Assembly (NCBI GenBank): GCA_023434855.1
Contig: JAEYSJ010000257.1
Coordinates: 1-13,458 of the forward strand
Source of the DNA: Bacillota bacterium
Lineage (GTDB): Bacteria; Bacillota_C; Negativicutes; JAEYSJ01
Direction: 5' to 3'
Length of the DNA stretch: 13,458 nucleotides
The notes under the pieces are model-generated. The model saw nothing but the letters and a program-made list of their open reading frames with translations, made no database searches and was not told the DNA's origin. Of the stretch, positions 6,389 to 12,549 are shown piece after piece. Positions within the stretch are counted from its first letter, which is position 1; each line of letters opens with the position of its first letter. A program made the position numbers and the translations under genes.

Positions 6389-8347
6389 ATGCTGTTAACA
6401 CGAAATTCAGTTGAACTACTGGCGCCGGTTGGAACATGGGAAGTACTGGAAGCTGTTGTCGAAGCCGGTGCGGATGCCGTATATCTGGGTGGTAAACGAT
6501 TTAATATGCGCATGTTCCGAACAGATGCCAACTTCAATGATGACATGCTCAAAAGAGCAGTTGAATATACACACAGGCACAATGTGAAGCTATATATTAC
6601 TGTCAATAATCTTATTAGTGACCGGGAAATTGAAAACATGCGGTCCTATCTGGCATTTTTAAACGAAATACAGCCTGATTCACTGATTATACAGGATCTT
6701 GCCATGCTGGAACTGACCCGGGAAATGAATATCACCGTGCCGCTGCATGCCTCAGTAATGATGAATACCCATAACGAACATGCTATTCGCGTCTTGCAGG
6801 AATATGGCATTACCAGGGTAGTGGTCAATCGGGAGTTGTCCCTTAGCCAGCTTACACTGCTTAAAGAACGTACCGGCATAGAGCTGGAATATTTTATTCA
6901 TGGCGACATGTGTATTGCCCACAGCGGCCAATGTATCCATTCAGGTGTATTGTTCGGACAAAGTTCCAACAGGGGACGCTGCCTAAAACCTTGCCGCTGG
7001 CCTTATCAGTTAATTGATGAAAAAACAGGATCAACGCTTAATGATAACCATCCCGGCCCATTTAAAATGGCGCTTAAAGATATGTGCATGTATAAAAACC
7101 TGCCAGAACTTATTCAAGCAGGAGTTTGTTCGTTCAAAATTGAGGGACGAATGCGTACTGCCGATTTCGTTAAAAAAATTGTCAGTGTCTATCGCCGGGC
7201 AATTGACCGGTATATTGCTGACCCGACAGGCTACACGCCTGACCATGCCGACTGGCAGGACCTCTATGAAAGCCGCGCCCGGGATTTTTCCACCTGTTAT
7301 GCCTTAGGCACCCCTGGTCCTGTAGCTATCGGTTATACCGGCGAGCGGGAACCCCGTTTTTTTAGTCAGGCAGTAAGAGAACCTGCTATGAAAATGACTG
7401 CTGCCATGCCTGACAGGCAAACTGAAAGCCAAACTGATATCCCGGTCAAACAGCAGGCTGCCCTGGCGGTGCGGGTAGCGGATATGACTGCATTTACCGC
7501 CGCTTGTCATAACGGCGCCGACATATTATATGTCGGTGGAGAAGCTTTTTTGCCCTATAAGCCGTGGACGCTGGATGCCATTGCCACTGCTCTGGACGCA
7601 GCGGCGAAATATGATGCTAAGGTTGTAGTCACTACGCCCCGCGTAACTATGGAACGGGAATGCGGCGAACTGGAGCAGTTATTCACCAGCCTGGATAAAT
7701 TAAAACCTTATGGTTTGATGGTCAGCAATATTGGTGCGTTGCGGCTGGCCACCCAGTGCAGTTCATTACCGGTACAGGCCGATTTTTCCTTCAATGTCTT
7801 TAACCACTTAACTGCCAGTTTGCTGAAAAAGCATGGCGCAGTTCAGGCTGCAGTTTCTCCTGAAGTCACTTTGGAGCAACTTTTTATGTTAACAAACGAA
7901 AGCAAGTTGCCCTTGGAACTAATTGTTCACGGATCATTGGAAGCAATGGTCATGGACCACTGCCTGCCTGCCGCCGCTTTACAGCAACATAGTCATATAT
8001 GCCACGGCTTTTGCCATAATCGCCATTTTGCTCTACTGGATGCGGCCGGTGAACGCCATCCTATCAGAACAGATCAGTACTGCCGCAACCATGTATTATT
8101 TGCCAAAGACCTGTGTCTGCTGCCGTATCTGGGACTACTTCGCGGAAGTATAGCCTGCTATCGGATTGAAGGTCAGCATTATACCCCTGAACATGTCGGT
8201 CTGGTTACCGGCATATACCGCCATGTGTTGGATAGGCTTGCGGAAGGCCAAGAATTCTCCTTTGATACCGGGCTCATAGATAAAATTGCAGCAGCCAGCC
8301 CACGAAAACTTGGTATTGGGGTATATAGGCACAGAGTATCACGATAG
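6389..8347 (+). CDS. U32 family protein, tandem double barrel (RlhA/TrhP-like)
   Basis: A 652-residue U32 ('collagenase-like peptidase') protein. Characterised bacterial relatives are not proteases: TrhP and RlhA carry out prephenate-dependent, oxygen-independent hydroxylation of tRNA U34 or 23S rRNA C2501, and UbiU/UbiV act on ubiquinone precursors, using a [4Fe-4S] cluster. The first barrel (about 1-345) has ELLAPVGTWE, DAVYLGGKRFNMR, the signature FIHGDMCIAHSGQC, NRGRCLKPCR and FKIEGRMR. Cysteines 175, 182, 198 and 233 have the spacing expected for the cluster; C202 is extra. After a polar linker (about 346-365), a second U32-like barrel (about 366-645) repeats the pattern: DILYVGGEAF, HGSLEAMVMDHC (C525), C538-x3-C542, KDLC (C576) and YRIEG. 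Start ATG at 6389 has AGGAGG 5-6 bases upstream, 9 bases after the previous stop. The substrate is unknown; rRNA or tRNA modification is the best inference. Confidence 0.88.
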   Translation: MLLTRNSVELLAPVGTWEVLEAVVEAGADAVYLGGKRFNMRMFRTDANFNDDMLKRAVEYTHRHNVKLYITVNNLISDREIENMRSYLAFLNEIQPDSLIIQDLAMLELTREMNITVPLHASVMMNTHNEHAIRVLQEYGITRVVVNRELSLSQLTLLKERTGIELEYFIHGDMCIAHSGQCIHSGVLFGQSSNRGRCLKPCRWPYQLIDEKTGSTLNDNHPGPFKMALKDMCMYKNLPELIQAGVCSFKIEGRMRTADFVKKIVSVYRRAIDRYIADPTGYTPDHADWQDLYESRARDFSTCYALGTPGPVAIGYTGEREPRFFSQAVREPAMKMTAAMPDRQTESQTDIPVKQQAALAVRVADMTAFTAACHNGADILYVGGEAFLPYKPWTLDAIATALDAAAKYDAKVVVTTPRVTMERECGELEQLFTSLDKLKPYGLMVSNIGALRLATQCSSLPVQADFSFNVFNHLTASLLKKHGAVQAAVSPEVTLEQLFMLTNESKLPLELIVHGSLEAMVMDHCLPAAALQQHSHICHGFCHNRHFALLDAAGERHPIRTDQYCRNHVLFAKDLCLLPYLGLLRGSIACYRIEGQHYTPEHVGLVTGIYRHVLDRLAEGQEFSFDTGLIDKIAAASPRKLGIGVYRHRVSR

Positions 8348-8627
8348 TATGTTTCTATTCATGTTAAGGTGGGAACTGCTTATAAACCGCCATCTGCGGC
8401 GCCGTACAGGTTATTGTCACAAAACATTGCAACCAGAACGTGCGACTGCGGTCCTCACTAGACAGAACGTCGTCGCGCCCGGTTTGATTAATGTCTACTT
8501 TGTGGTATCTAAATCGTTGGTTGCACTAAGCTAGATCTATGAAACGGAAGCATCTGACGATTTCTAAGCAGTTCGAGGCATTAGATAATCTTATTAGTTA
8601 CCGATAGTTTATAATGAGGTGATTGTA
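8348..8627. other. Intergenic region between the U32 and aminotransferase genes
   Basis: A 280-base gap. Its left half is family 2 repeat copy 1, described separately. Further possible pairings are TGCAACCA (8428-8435) with TGGTTGCA (8518-8525), and TAGACA (8459-8464) with TGTCTA (8492-8497), so a folded RNA or remnant is possible. A 22-codon frame (8539-8607, MKRKHLTISKQF...) has no ribosome binding site and is not called. TATAAT at 8609-8614 is too close to the start codon to serve the aminotransferase with a normal leader. Confidence 0.5.
8366..8490 (-). repeat. Family 2 repeat, copy 1
   Basis: Positions 8376-8405 on + match the reverse complement of 11890-11919 at 28 of 30 bases; the only difference is a swapped CG/GC pair. 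The shared core reads CTGCTTATAAAC-(CG or GC)-CCATCTGCGG and ends CGCCGT. A weaker opposite arm containing CCCGGTTT (8478-8485) can pair in part with AAACCG (8384-8389), so the element is probably an imperfect palindrome of about 120 bases. The strand is given relative to copy 2. The right boundary is approximate. No coding content was seen. Confidence 0.7.
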
Positions 8628-9914
8628 TTGAATAATTACATCGGACCAGATGAAGTCTTACGCAAAAAAAAGGAATATTTAATTCCTTGTGTTTATCATT
8701 TTTACAGTAAGCCTATGCAGTTAGTAAAAGGTGAACTGCAATATTTATATGATAACACCGGCAAGAAATATCTTGATTGCTTTGCCGGCGTGTCGGTGGT
8801 TAACTGCGGACACTGTCATCCGGATATAACCAGGGCTATTTGTGATCAGGTAAACACCTTGCAACATACCACTACTATCTATTTAACGCAAAATATTGTT
8901 AACCTGGCGGAACGGTTGGCGGAAATTACACCAGGCCGCCTGCAAAAATCATTTTTCTGTGCCAGCGGCAGCGAGGCTAATGAAGGAGCGGCCTTGCTGG
9001 CATCCATCTATTCAGGCAAACATGAGTTTATCAGTTTACGTCAGGGACTGCATGGACGCACAAAACTGGGCATGAGCCTCACCGGCCTGAGCATGTGGCG
9101 TACCGATACCTCACCGGTAGGCGGCATCAGCTTTGCCCCCAACGCCTACTGCTATCGCTGTCCGTTTAATAAACAATATCCTGAATGTGACCTGGCCTGC
9201 GCCAATGAAATCGAAACAATTATTAAAACCACTACTTCAGGCCAAATCGCTGCCATGTTCGCCGAACCCATTCAAGGCAACGGCGGAATTATAACCCCCC
9301 CGCCTGGCTATTTTAAGCGGGTCAAAGAAATCCTGGATGCTTATGAAATTCTCTTGATTGTGGATGAAGTGCAGACCGGTTTTGGACGTACCGGAAAAAT
9401 GTTTGCCATTGAACATTATGGCGTTGAGCCTGCTATCATGACCATAGCTAAAGCTTTAGCAAACGGCACACCGGTAGGAGCCTTTATTACAGATGAGGAA
9501 ATTGCCGCAAAATACACCCGCCCCGGCGCTTCTACTCTGGGCGGCAACCCGGTAACCGCTGCCGCCAGCTTAGCAACCCTTGATGTTATTATAAAAAATG
9601 GTTTGCCGGCTAGGGCGGCCGAACTAGGGACCTATTTAAAACATGGTCTGATGGCTTTACAAATGAAGCACCCCATTATTGGCGATGTGCGCGGCCTAGG
9701 ACTGATGATCGGCGCTGAACTGGTATATTCGGATAAATCGCCGGCCATTCAGGAACTTGATATTGTCCTCGAAAAAATGAAAGACCGGGGGTTCTTATTG
9801 GGTAAAAACGGCCCCCATCGCAATGTCCTGGCCTTCCAACCTCCATTGGTTATCACACAGGGTGATATTGACGATCTGCTTGATAACCTGGATGATGTGC
9901 TGGACGAAATATAA
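8628..9914 (+). CDS. Class III pyridoxal-phosphate aminotransferase (AGXT2-like)
   Basis: A 428-residue fold-type I, class III (omega) aminotransferase. Key features are ASGSEANE (112-119, cofactor phosphate binding), LHGRT (141-145), the metal-like motif YCYRCPF...ECDLAC with Cys 175, 178, 187 and 191, IVDEVQTGFGRTG (244-256) with D246 facing the pyridine nitrogen, and AKALANG with the Schiff-base lysine K275. The C-terminal domain has RGLGLMIGAEL and RNVLAFQPPLVIT. The short Cys-containing insert is typical of alanine-glyoxylate aminotransferase 2-like sequences; the true amino donor (alanine, beta-alanine, 4-aminobutyrate or similar) cannot be decided. A GTG at 8619 lies inside the ribosome binding site GAGGTGAT (8616-8623), so TTG at 8628 is the better start. 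The gene stands alone and ends before a strong terminator. Enzyme class is certain, substrate is not. Confidence 0.92.
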   Translation: MNNYIGPDEVLRKKKEYLIPCVYHFYSKPMQLVKGELQYLYDNTGKKYLDCFAGVSVVNCGHCHPDITRAICDQVNTLQHTTTIYLTQNIVNLAERLAEITPGRLQKSFFCASGSEANEGAALLASIYSGKHEFISLRQGLHGRTKLGMSLTGLSMWRTDTSPVGGISFAPNAYCYRCPFNKQYPECDLACANEIETIIKTTTSGQIAAMFAEPIQGNGGIITPPPGYFKRVKEILDAYEILLIVDEVQTGFGRTGKMFAIEHYGVEPAIMTIAKALANGTPVGAFITDEEIAAKYTRPGASTLGGNPVTAAASLATLDVIIKNGLPARAAELGTYLKHGLMALQMKHPIIGDVRGLGLMIGAELVYSDKSPAIQELDIVLEKMKDRGFLLGKNGPHRNVLAFQPPLVITQGDIDDLLDNLDDVLDEI

Positions 9915-9969
9915 GGTGAATACAAATAAAGTAACAGTTTGCACTTTCCGGAATTATAGATTCCGATAT

Positions 9970-10019
9970 AGAAATAGAGGATGCAAAGGTCATTTTCGAC
10001 CTTTGCATCCTCTATTTCT
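9970..10019. terminator. Strong bidirectional terminator
   Basis: A perfect 22-bp inverted repeat, 9970-9991 against 9998-10019, closes a 6-nt loop (ATTTTC). The inner 15 bp (GAGGATGCAAAGGTC) is the GC-richer stem; the outer part is A-rich on the left and T-rich on the right, giving a U-rich 3' side in both directions. It sits between the convergent aminotransferase gene (ends 9914) and the small membrane protein gene (ends 10099) and so can stop transcription from both. Confidence 0.88.
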
Positions 10020-10098
10020 GTAATTATTTCCCAGGTAATTTTTTTACTCGGCCCCAGATTATCGGCTCGTCTAAACAATATTCGCAGCCAGCAAAACA

Positions 10099-10398
10099 TT
10101 ATCCCCGCATCGCCCTGACTGAACGGACAACTTTGCGGGTTCGCGCATCTTTTTTCCCATCCGCGATTAACCGAATATAAGGATTATGCCGTCCATAATT
10201 TTCCTCTGTAATTCGCCTGGAATGAGCCATAAAAATTACAATAGCAGTTAACGCCCACGTCATGGCGAAGATGCGACCGGTGCTGGAAGACAGAAATTCA
10301 GGCAAAACCAGTGAAAACAAGGATAGCAGTACCGTAAGTAGTATTAAGCTAATCAAAGAACCAAACTTACTTATCCTCTCACCAAATAGATGTCTCAT
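10099..10398 (-). CDS. Small membrane protein of unknown function
   Basis: I do not recognise this 99-residue protein. It has two hydrophobic segments, about 13-34 (LISLILLTVLLSLFSLVL) and 43-59 (FAMTWALTAIVIFMA), joined by a short polar turn (PEFLSSSTGR). A basic, soluble C-terminal tail of about 40 residues follows (HSRRITEENYGRHNPYIRL... ending in RKVVRSVRAMRG). The N-terminus and tail are positively charged, so both probably face the cytoplasm. A GTG two codons upstream (10404) would overlap the ribosome binding site; ATG at 10398, with GGGGAG 5 bases before it, is the better start. It lies downstream of the hydrolase gene on the same strand but is separated from it by the family 1 repeat, so co-transcription is uncertain. 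The ribosome binding site and the membrane pattern support a real gene. Confidence 0.7.
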   Translation of the reverse strand: MRHLFGERISKFGSLISLILLTVLLSLFSLVLPEFLSSSTGRIFAMTWALTAIVIFMAHSRRITEENYGRHNPYIRLIADGKKDARTRKVVRSVRAMRG

Positions 10399-10559
10399 TA
10401 GCACTCCCCCTAATTATCACTTTATTATTACCAACTTACAGGTAGACAGGCTAAATGACCGTAAATTTAATATATTCTATGCTGTATTTAAAATATTAAT
10501 TCCAATAAGAAATTACTTAATCAGAAGATTTATTCTATGTATACAAAATATACAAATGA

Positions 10560-10673
10560 GTTGAACTTTTATTGGCAATCGGCAGAAAGGGTGGACGGGA
10601 CTCTAGCACTTGCGCTAGATGGCAGCGAAATCCCGTCCACCCTTTCTGCCAGACCAGCTAGCCTGGGTTCAAT
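10560..10673. repeat. Structured intergenic element, family 1, copy 2
   Basis: Second copy of the element at 3954-4075. Outer arms TTGAAC (10561-10566) and GTTCAA (10667-10672) extend by a G.T pair to 10560/10673. The inner stem 10581-10600 with 10631-10650 is a perfect 20-bp inverted repeat. The 30-nt apical loop is 10601-10630 and differs from copy 1 only at two adjacent bases. The 3' shoulder AGACCAGCTAG (10651-10661) is identical to copy 1. Within the loop, TCTAGC (10602-10607) can pair with GCTAGA (10614-10619) in this copy only. It begins 20 bases after the stop codon of the hydrolase gene on -, so it could lie in that gene's 3' untranslated region, but it lacks a T-run. The rest of the gap, 10399-10559, is AT-rich and without clear features. 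Confidence 0.85.
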
Positions 10674-10692
10674 ATCATTACATACAAACTGT

Positions 10693-11670
10693 TTACTTGC
10701 TTTTCTGCGTAGTTCTCAGAAATTCCCGCACCAAACCATAGTACTCTGCCTTGCGGTCAAAAATTGCCATGGCATGCCCCTCTCCGGGAAAAGTGTGTAT
10801 TTCCCGGTAGCCTTTAGTAGCAGCGTAAAGCTCGCTGCACATCTCTACAGGAACCAGTGGGTCAGCTTCACCGTGCATATAAAGAATCGGGGTAGTCACG
10901 TTGGCTACAGCCTGAATGGGGACCACTTCACCATAAAAAAAGCGTGATTTTAGATAAGCGATAGCACTTGAGTATTTTAGCAGGCTGTAAATTACCAGTG
11001 GATCGCGCGAACTCACCTTATCTTCAATCTGCTGCAACAGAAGCTCTTCAAGATCTGCATAGGAACTATCGGCAACATAAAATTTCACCCTTTTGGTAGT
11101 TTCATTAAGTTCAGAATGCAATAGCGCTGTAGCAGCACCCATTGATACTCCATGCACCCCCACCGCACCATTGGGATGCTGTTTTTCCACCCAGTCGATC
11201 CATTGATCAAGATCATATTTTTCATAATATCCCCAGGTTACAGAAGAACCACCGCTTTCACCGTGAGCACGTGAGTCATAAATGAGCACATTATAACCAG
11301 CCCCTAAATATATATCAGCATACCATAAACCCATCAACCGGCTGGCACTAATACCATGAACGAAAATTACCGTTTTATCAGTTTCCCGGGGATTAGCCAA
11401 GTATGTTCCTTTTAAAATATAGCCGAAGCGTGAATTAATACTGATATCCTGCCAATGATTGATCTTTTTATCTCTGTCCAATTGGATTTGTAATTCTTTA
11501 AACCGTTCAGGGATGATGCGTGTATTCAAAACACAAAATTCGTTATAAAAAACTGCGCCAACAAATAAGCCGGCAATATTTATAATGGTTAGCAATATGA
11601 TCACCAGGACAAGCAATGTCCGTTTATGAATCTTACGTTTATGGGCCTTATGTTCCTTGTCCTCGTACAT
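10693..11670 (-). CDS. Membrane-anchored alpha/beta hydrolase (YqkD-like)
   Basis: A 325-residue serine hydrolase with an N-terminal anchor. A basic stretch (KRKIHKR, about 12-18) precedes one transmembrane helix (about 19-41), which puts the catalytic domain outside the cytoplasm. The alpha/beta hydrolase fold shows the oxyanion-hole HGIS (from H105), YDSRAHGESGG, nucleophile elbow GVSMG (S176), the acid in HGEADPLVP (D270) and the base in GEGHAMA (H299). It resembles Bacillus subtilis YqkD and other 'alpha/beta hydrolase with extracytoplasmic domain' proteins, whose substrates are unknown; esterase, lipase or peptidase activity are all possible. A longer frame begins at 11706, but ATG at 11670 has GGGAGG 8 bases upstream and the longer form would translate through that site. 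A TATAAT (11692-11697) lies directly before the ribosome binding site. The gene is probably transcribed alone or with the small membrane protein gene. Confidence 0.88.
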   Translation of the reverse strand: MYEDKEHKAHKRKIHKRTLLVLVIILLTIINIAGLFVGAVFYNEFCVLNTRIIPERFKELQIQLDRDKKINHWQDISINSRFGYILKGTYLANPRETDKTVIFVHGISASRLMGLWYADIYLGAGYNVLIYDSRAHGESGGSSVTWGYYEKYDLDQWIDWVEKQHPNGAVGVHGVSMGAATALLHSELNETTKRVKFYVADSSYADLEELLLQQIEDKVSSRDPLVIYSLLKYSSAIAYLKSRFFYGEVVPIQAVANVTTPILYMHGEADPLVPVEMCSELYAATKGYREIHTFPGEGHAMAIFDRKAEYYGLVREFLRTTQKSK

Positions 11671-11691
11671 AATATAAACCTCCCTTACCCT

Positions 11692-11697
11692 ATTATA
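11692..11697 (-). promoter_or_regulatory. Possible -10 box of the hydrolase gene
   Basis: A perfect TATAAT on the minus strand lies about 9 bases before AAGGGAGG, the ribosome binding site of the hydrolase. No convincing -35 is found 16-18 bases further up. Family 3 copy B ends about 40 bases upstream, where an activator site could be. Confidence 0.35.
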
Positions 11698-11737
11698 ACC
11701 ATTCATTGCGCCGAATAAGAAGAATTGTTTATATCCA

Positions 11738-11789
11738 GAACCGTAAAGGAATTTTCGGCTAAACTCCAGCTAAATCGCTTGTAGAGTTT
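11738..11789. repeat. Family 3 repeat, copy B
   Basis: Matches 5282-5340 over GAAC-N-GTAAAG, TTTTCGGCTAAACT (identical 14 bases), CAG-N-TAA, TCG and TTGTAG, but lacks about 10 bases between the first two blocks. It contains AAACTC (11761-11766) pairing with GAGTTT (11784-11789), different from the pairing in copy A. It lies upstream of the hydrolase gene. Function unknown; a shared regulatory site or repeat remnant is possible. Confidence 0.55.
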
Positions 11790-11826
11790 GTTTTAAAAAA
11801 CATAACTTTCCTTAAAATTCTTTAAA

Positions 11827-11921
11827 GCTGTTACAAAATACCCGGATCATCGCAGAGTGTTTTTATGTGGAATGTCTCACGTAGTTTGCACGGCGCCGCA
11901 GATGGGCGTTTATAAGCAGGC
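11827..11921 (+). repeat. Family 2 repeat, copy 2
   Basis: The right arm (11895-11921, containing CCGCAGATGGGCGTTTATAA) carries the core shared with 8376-8405 in inverted orientation. The left arm (11827-11855, GCTGTTACAAAATACCCGG...) is an imperfect reverse complement of it, so the whole looks like a 95-base imperfect palindrome. It lies in the 324-base gap between the hydrolase and sepF genes, together with family 3 copy B and the sepF terminator. From memory, similar CCGCAGATGGGCGTTT palindromes occur between genes of other anaerobic bacteria; this was not checked. Confidence 0.65.
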
Positions 11922-11932
11922 TCAAAATAAAA

Positions 11933-11966
11933 AAAGCATAATAACCCTTCAAAGGTTATATGCTTT
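11933..11966 (-). terminator. Intrinsic terminator of sepF
   Basis: On the minus strand the arms AAAGCATATAACC and GGTTATTATGCTTT (one bulged base) enclose a short loop and are followed by a run of seven T residues and then ATTTT. It begins 29 bases after the sepF stop codon, in the right direction. Confidence 0.85.
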
Positions 11967-11994
11967 ACTTACTGTCCTTTGGTTTAAACCTATC

Positions 11995-12411
11995 CTAGAA
12001 ACTCTCGTCAAATTTAACGTAGGTTGGTACAGTATATGCTGATAGTTGTTTGCTTATTTCTGCTTTGGACGGAACATAAAGTAACATACATTCTGAAATA
12101 CGCTGAACGTCACCACCGGTAATATAGCATACCCCATTTAAAAAATCGCTAATGTTTTGTTGAGTGCCGTCATCTACGGCTTCAAGGTTGACAAGAATAG
12201 CCTCATCAGCCTTTAAATGGTCAGCGCATGACAAGACATCCTCATATTTACGCGGCGAGGCAATAAACATTTTAAGTTCGGCACGTTTGTGCAACTGCAA
12301 ATGTGTTGCAGCCCTACGATTTGGCGCCACTATAGGTTCTTCCGCCGACGACGCGCTTACCTCTGGCGGCATTAAGAAATTTGTCAGCTTATCAATAAGG
12401 TTCAGTGCCAT
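11995..12411 (-). CDS. sepF: Cell division protein SepF
   Basis: A 138-residue SepF (DUF552). SepF polymerises, binds the C-terminal tail of FtsZ and tethers the Z-ring to the membrane in Firmicutes and Actinobacteria. The N-terminal MALNLIDKLTNFLM is the expected amphipathic membrane-binding helix, a variable linker follows (about 15-45), and the core (about 48-118) contains AILVNLEAVDDGTQQNISDFLNG-type sequence, then GGDVQRISECMLLYVP. A longer frame starts with GTG at 12471, but ATG at 12411 has GGGGAGG 8 bases upstream and puts the amphipathic helix at the terminus, so it is preferred. In many Firmicutes sepF lies in the ylm cluster beside ylmE, ylmG and divIVA; none of those is adjacent here. 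It lies 138 bases downstream of nrdJ on the same strand, with its own candidate promoter and a good terminator. Confidence 0.93.
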   Translation of the reverse strand: MALNLIDKLTNFLMPPEVSASSAEEPIVAPNRRAATHLQLHKRAELKMFIASPRKYEDVLSCADHLKADEAILVNLEAVDDGTQQNISDFLNGVCYITGGDVQRISECMLLYVPSKAEISKQLSAYTVPTYVKFDESF

Positions 12412-12432
12412 TATCTTCGCCTCCCCGACATA

Positions 12433-12460
12433 AGTATAATTGCTCACCATATTTTGGTAA
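12433..12460 (-). promoter_or_regulatory. Possible sepF promoter
   Basis: On the minus strand TTACCA (12455-12460) and TATACT (12433-12438) are separated by 16 bases, a near-consensus sigma-A arrangement placed just upstream of the sepF ribosome binding site. If used, the preferred start at 12411 is the only possible one, since the longer frame's GTG at 12471 would not be in the transcript. Confidence 0.4.
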
Positions 12461-12549
12461 CTGTTCGACACGCTCTCTTATTTCTCCTGCAAGAGCATTA
12501 AATTTTTTAAAATTTTTTAGCCAGGGTCGCGAAAAACCTATGAAACAGG

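Noticed and set aside
8286..8534. 82-codon frame downstream of the U32 gene
   Set aside because: It overlaps the U32 end and the family 2 repeat, and has no coding character or ribosome binding site.
8539..8607. 22-codon small reading frame before the aminotransferase gene
   Set aside because: No ribosome binding site, no recognisable sequence, and it lies in a region of repeat-like structure.
10560..10673. Integron attC site
   Set aside because: The ends (TTGAAC / GTTCAAT) recall RYYYAAC/GTTRRRY but do not fit it, the long perfect stem lacks the usual extrahelical bases, and no integrase or cassette array is present.
12412..12471. Longer SepF from GTG at 12471
   Set aside because: The ATG at 12411 has a much better ribosome binding site and places the amphipathic helix at the N-terminus; the extra 20 residues contain that ribosome binding site and a -10 candidate.
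12472..12549. Terminator between nrdJ and sepF
   Set aside because: Only A/T tracts are present (AAATTTTTTAAAATTTTTT); no GC-containing hairpin precedes a T-run.
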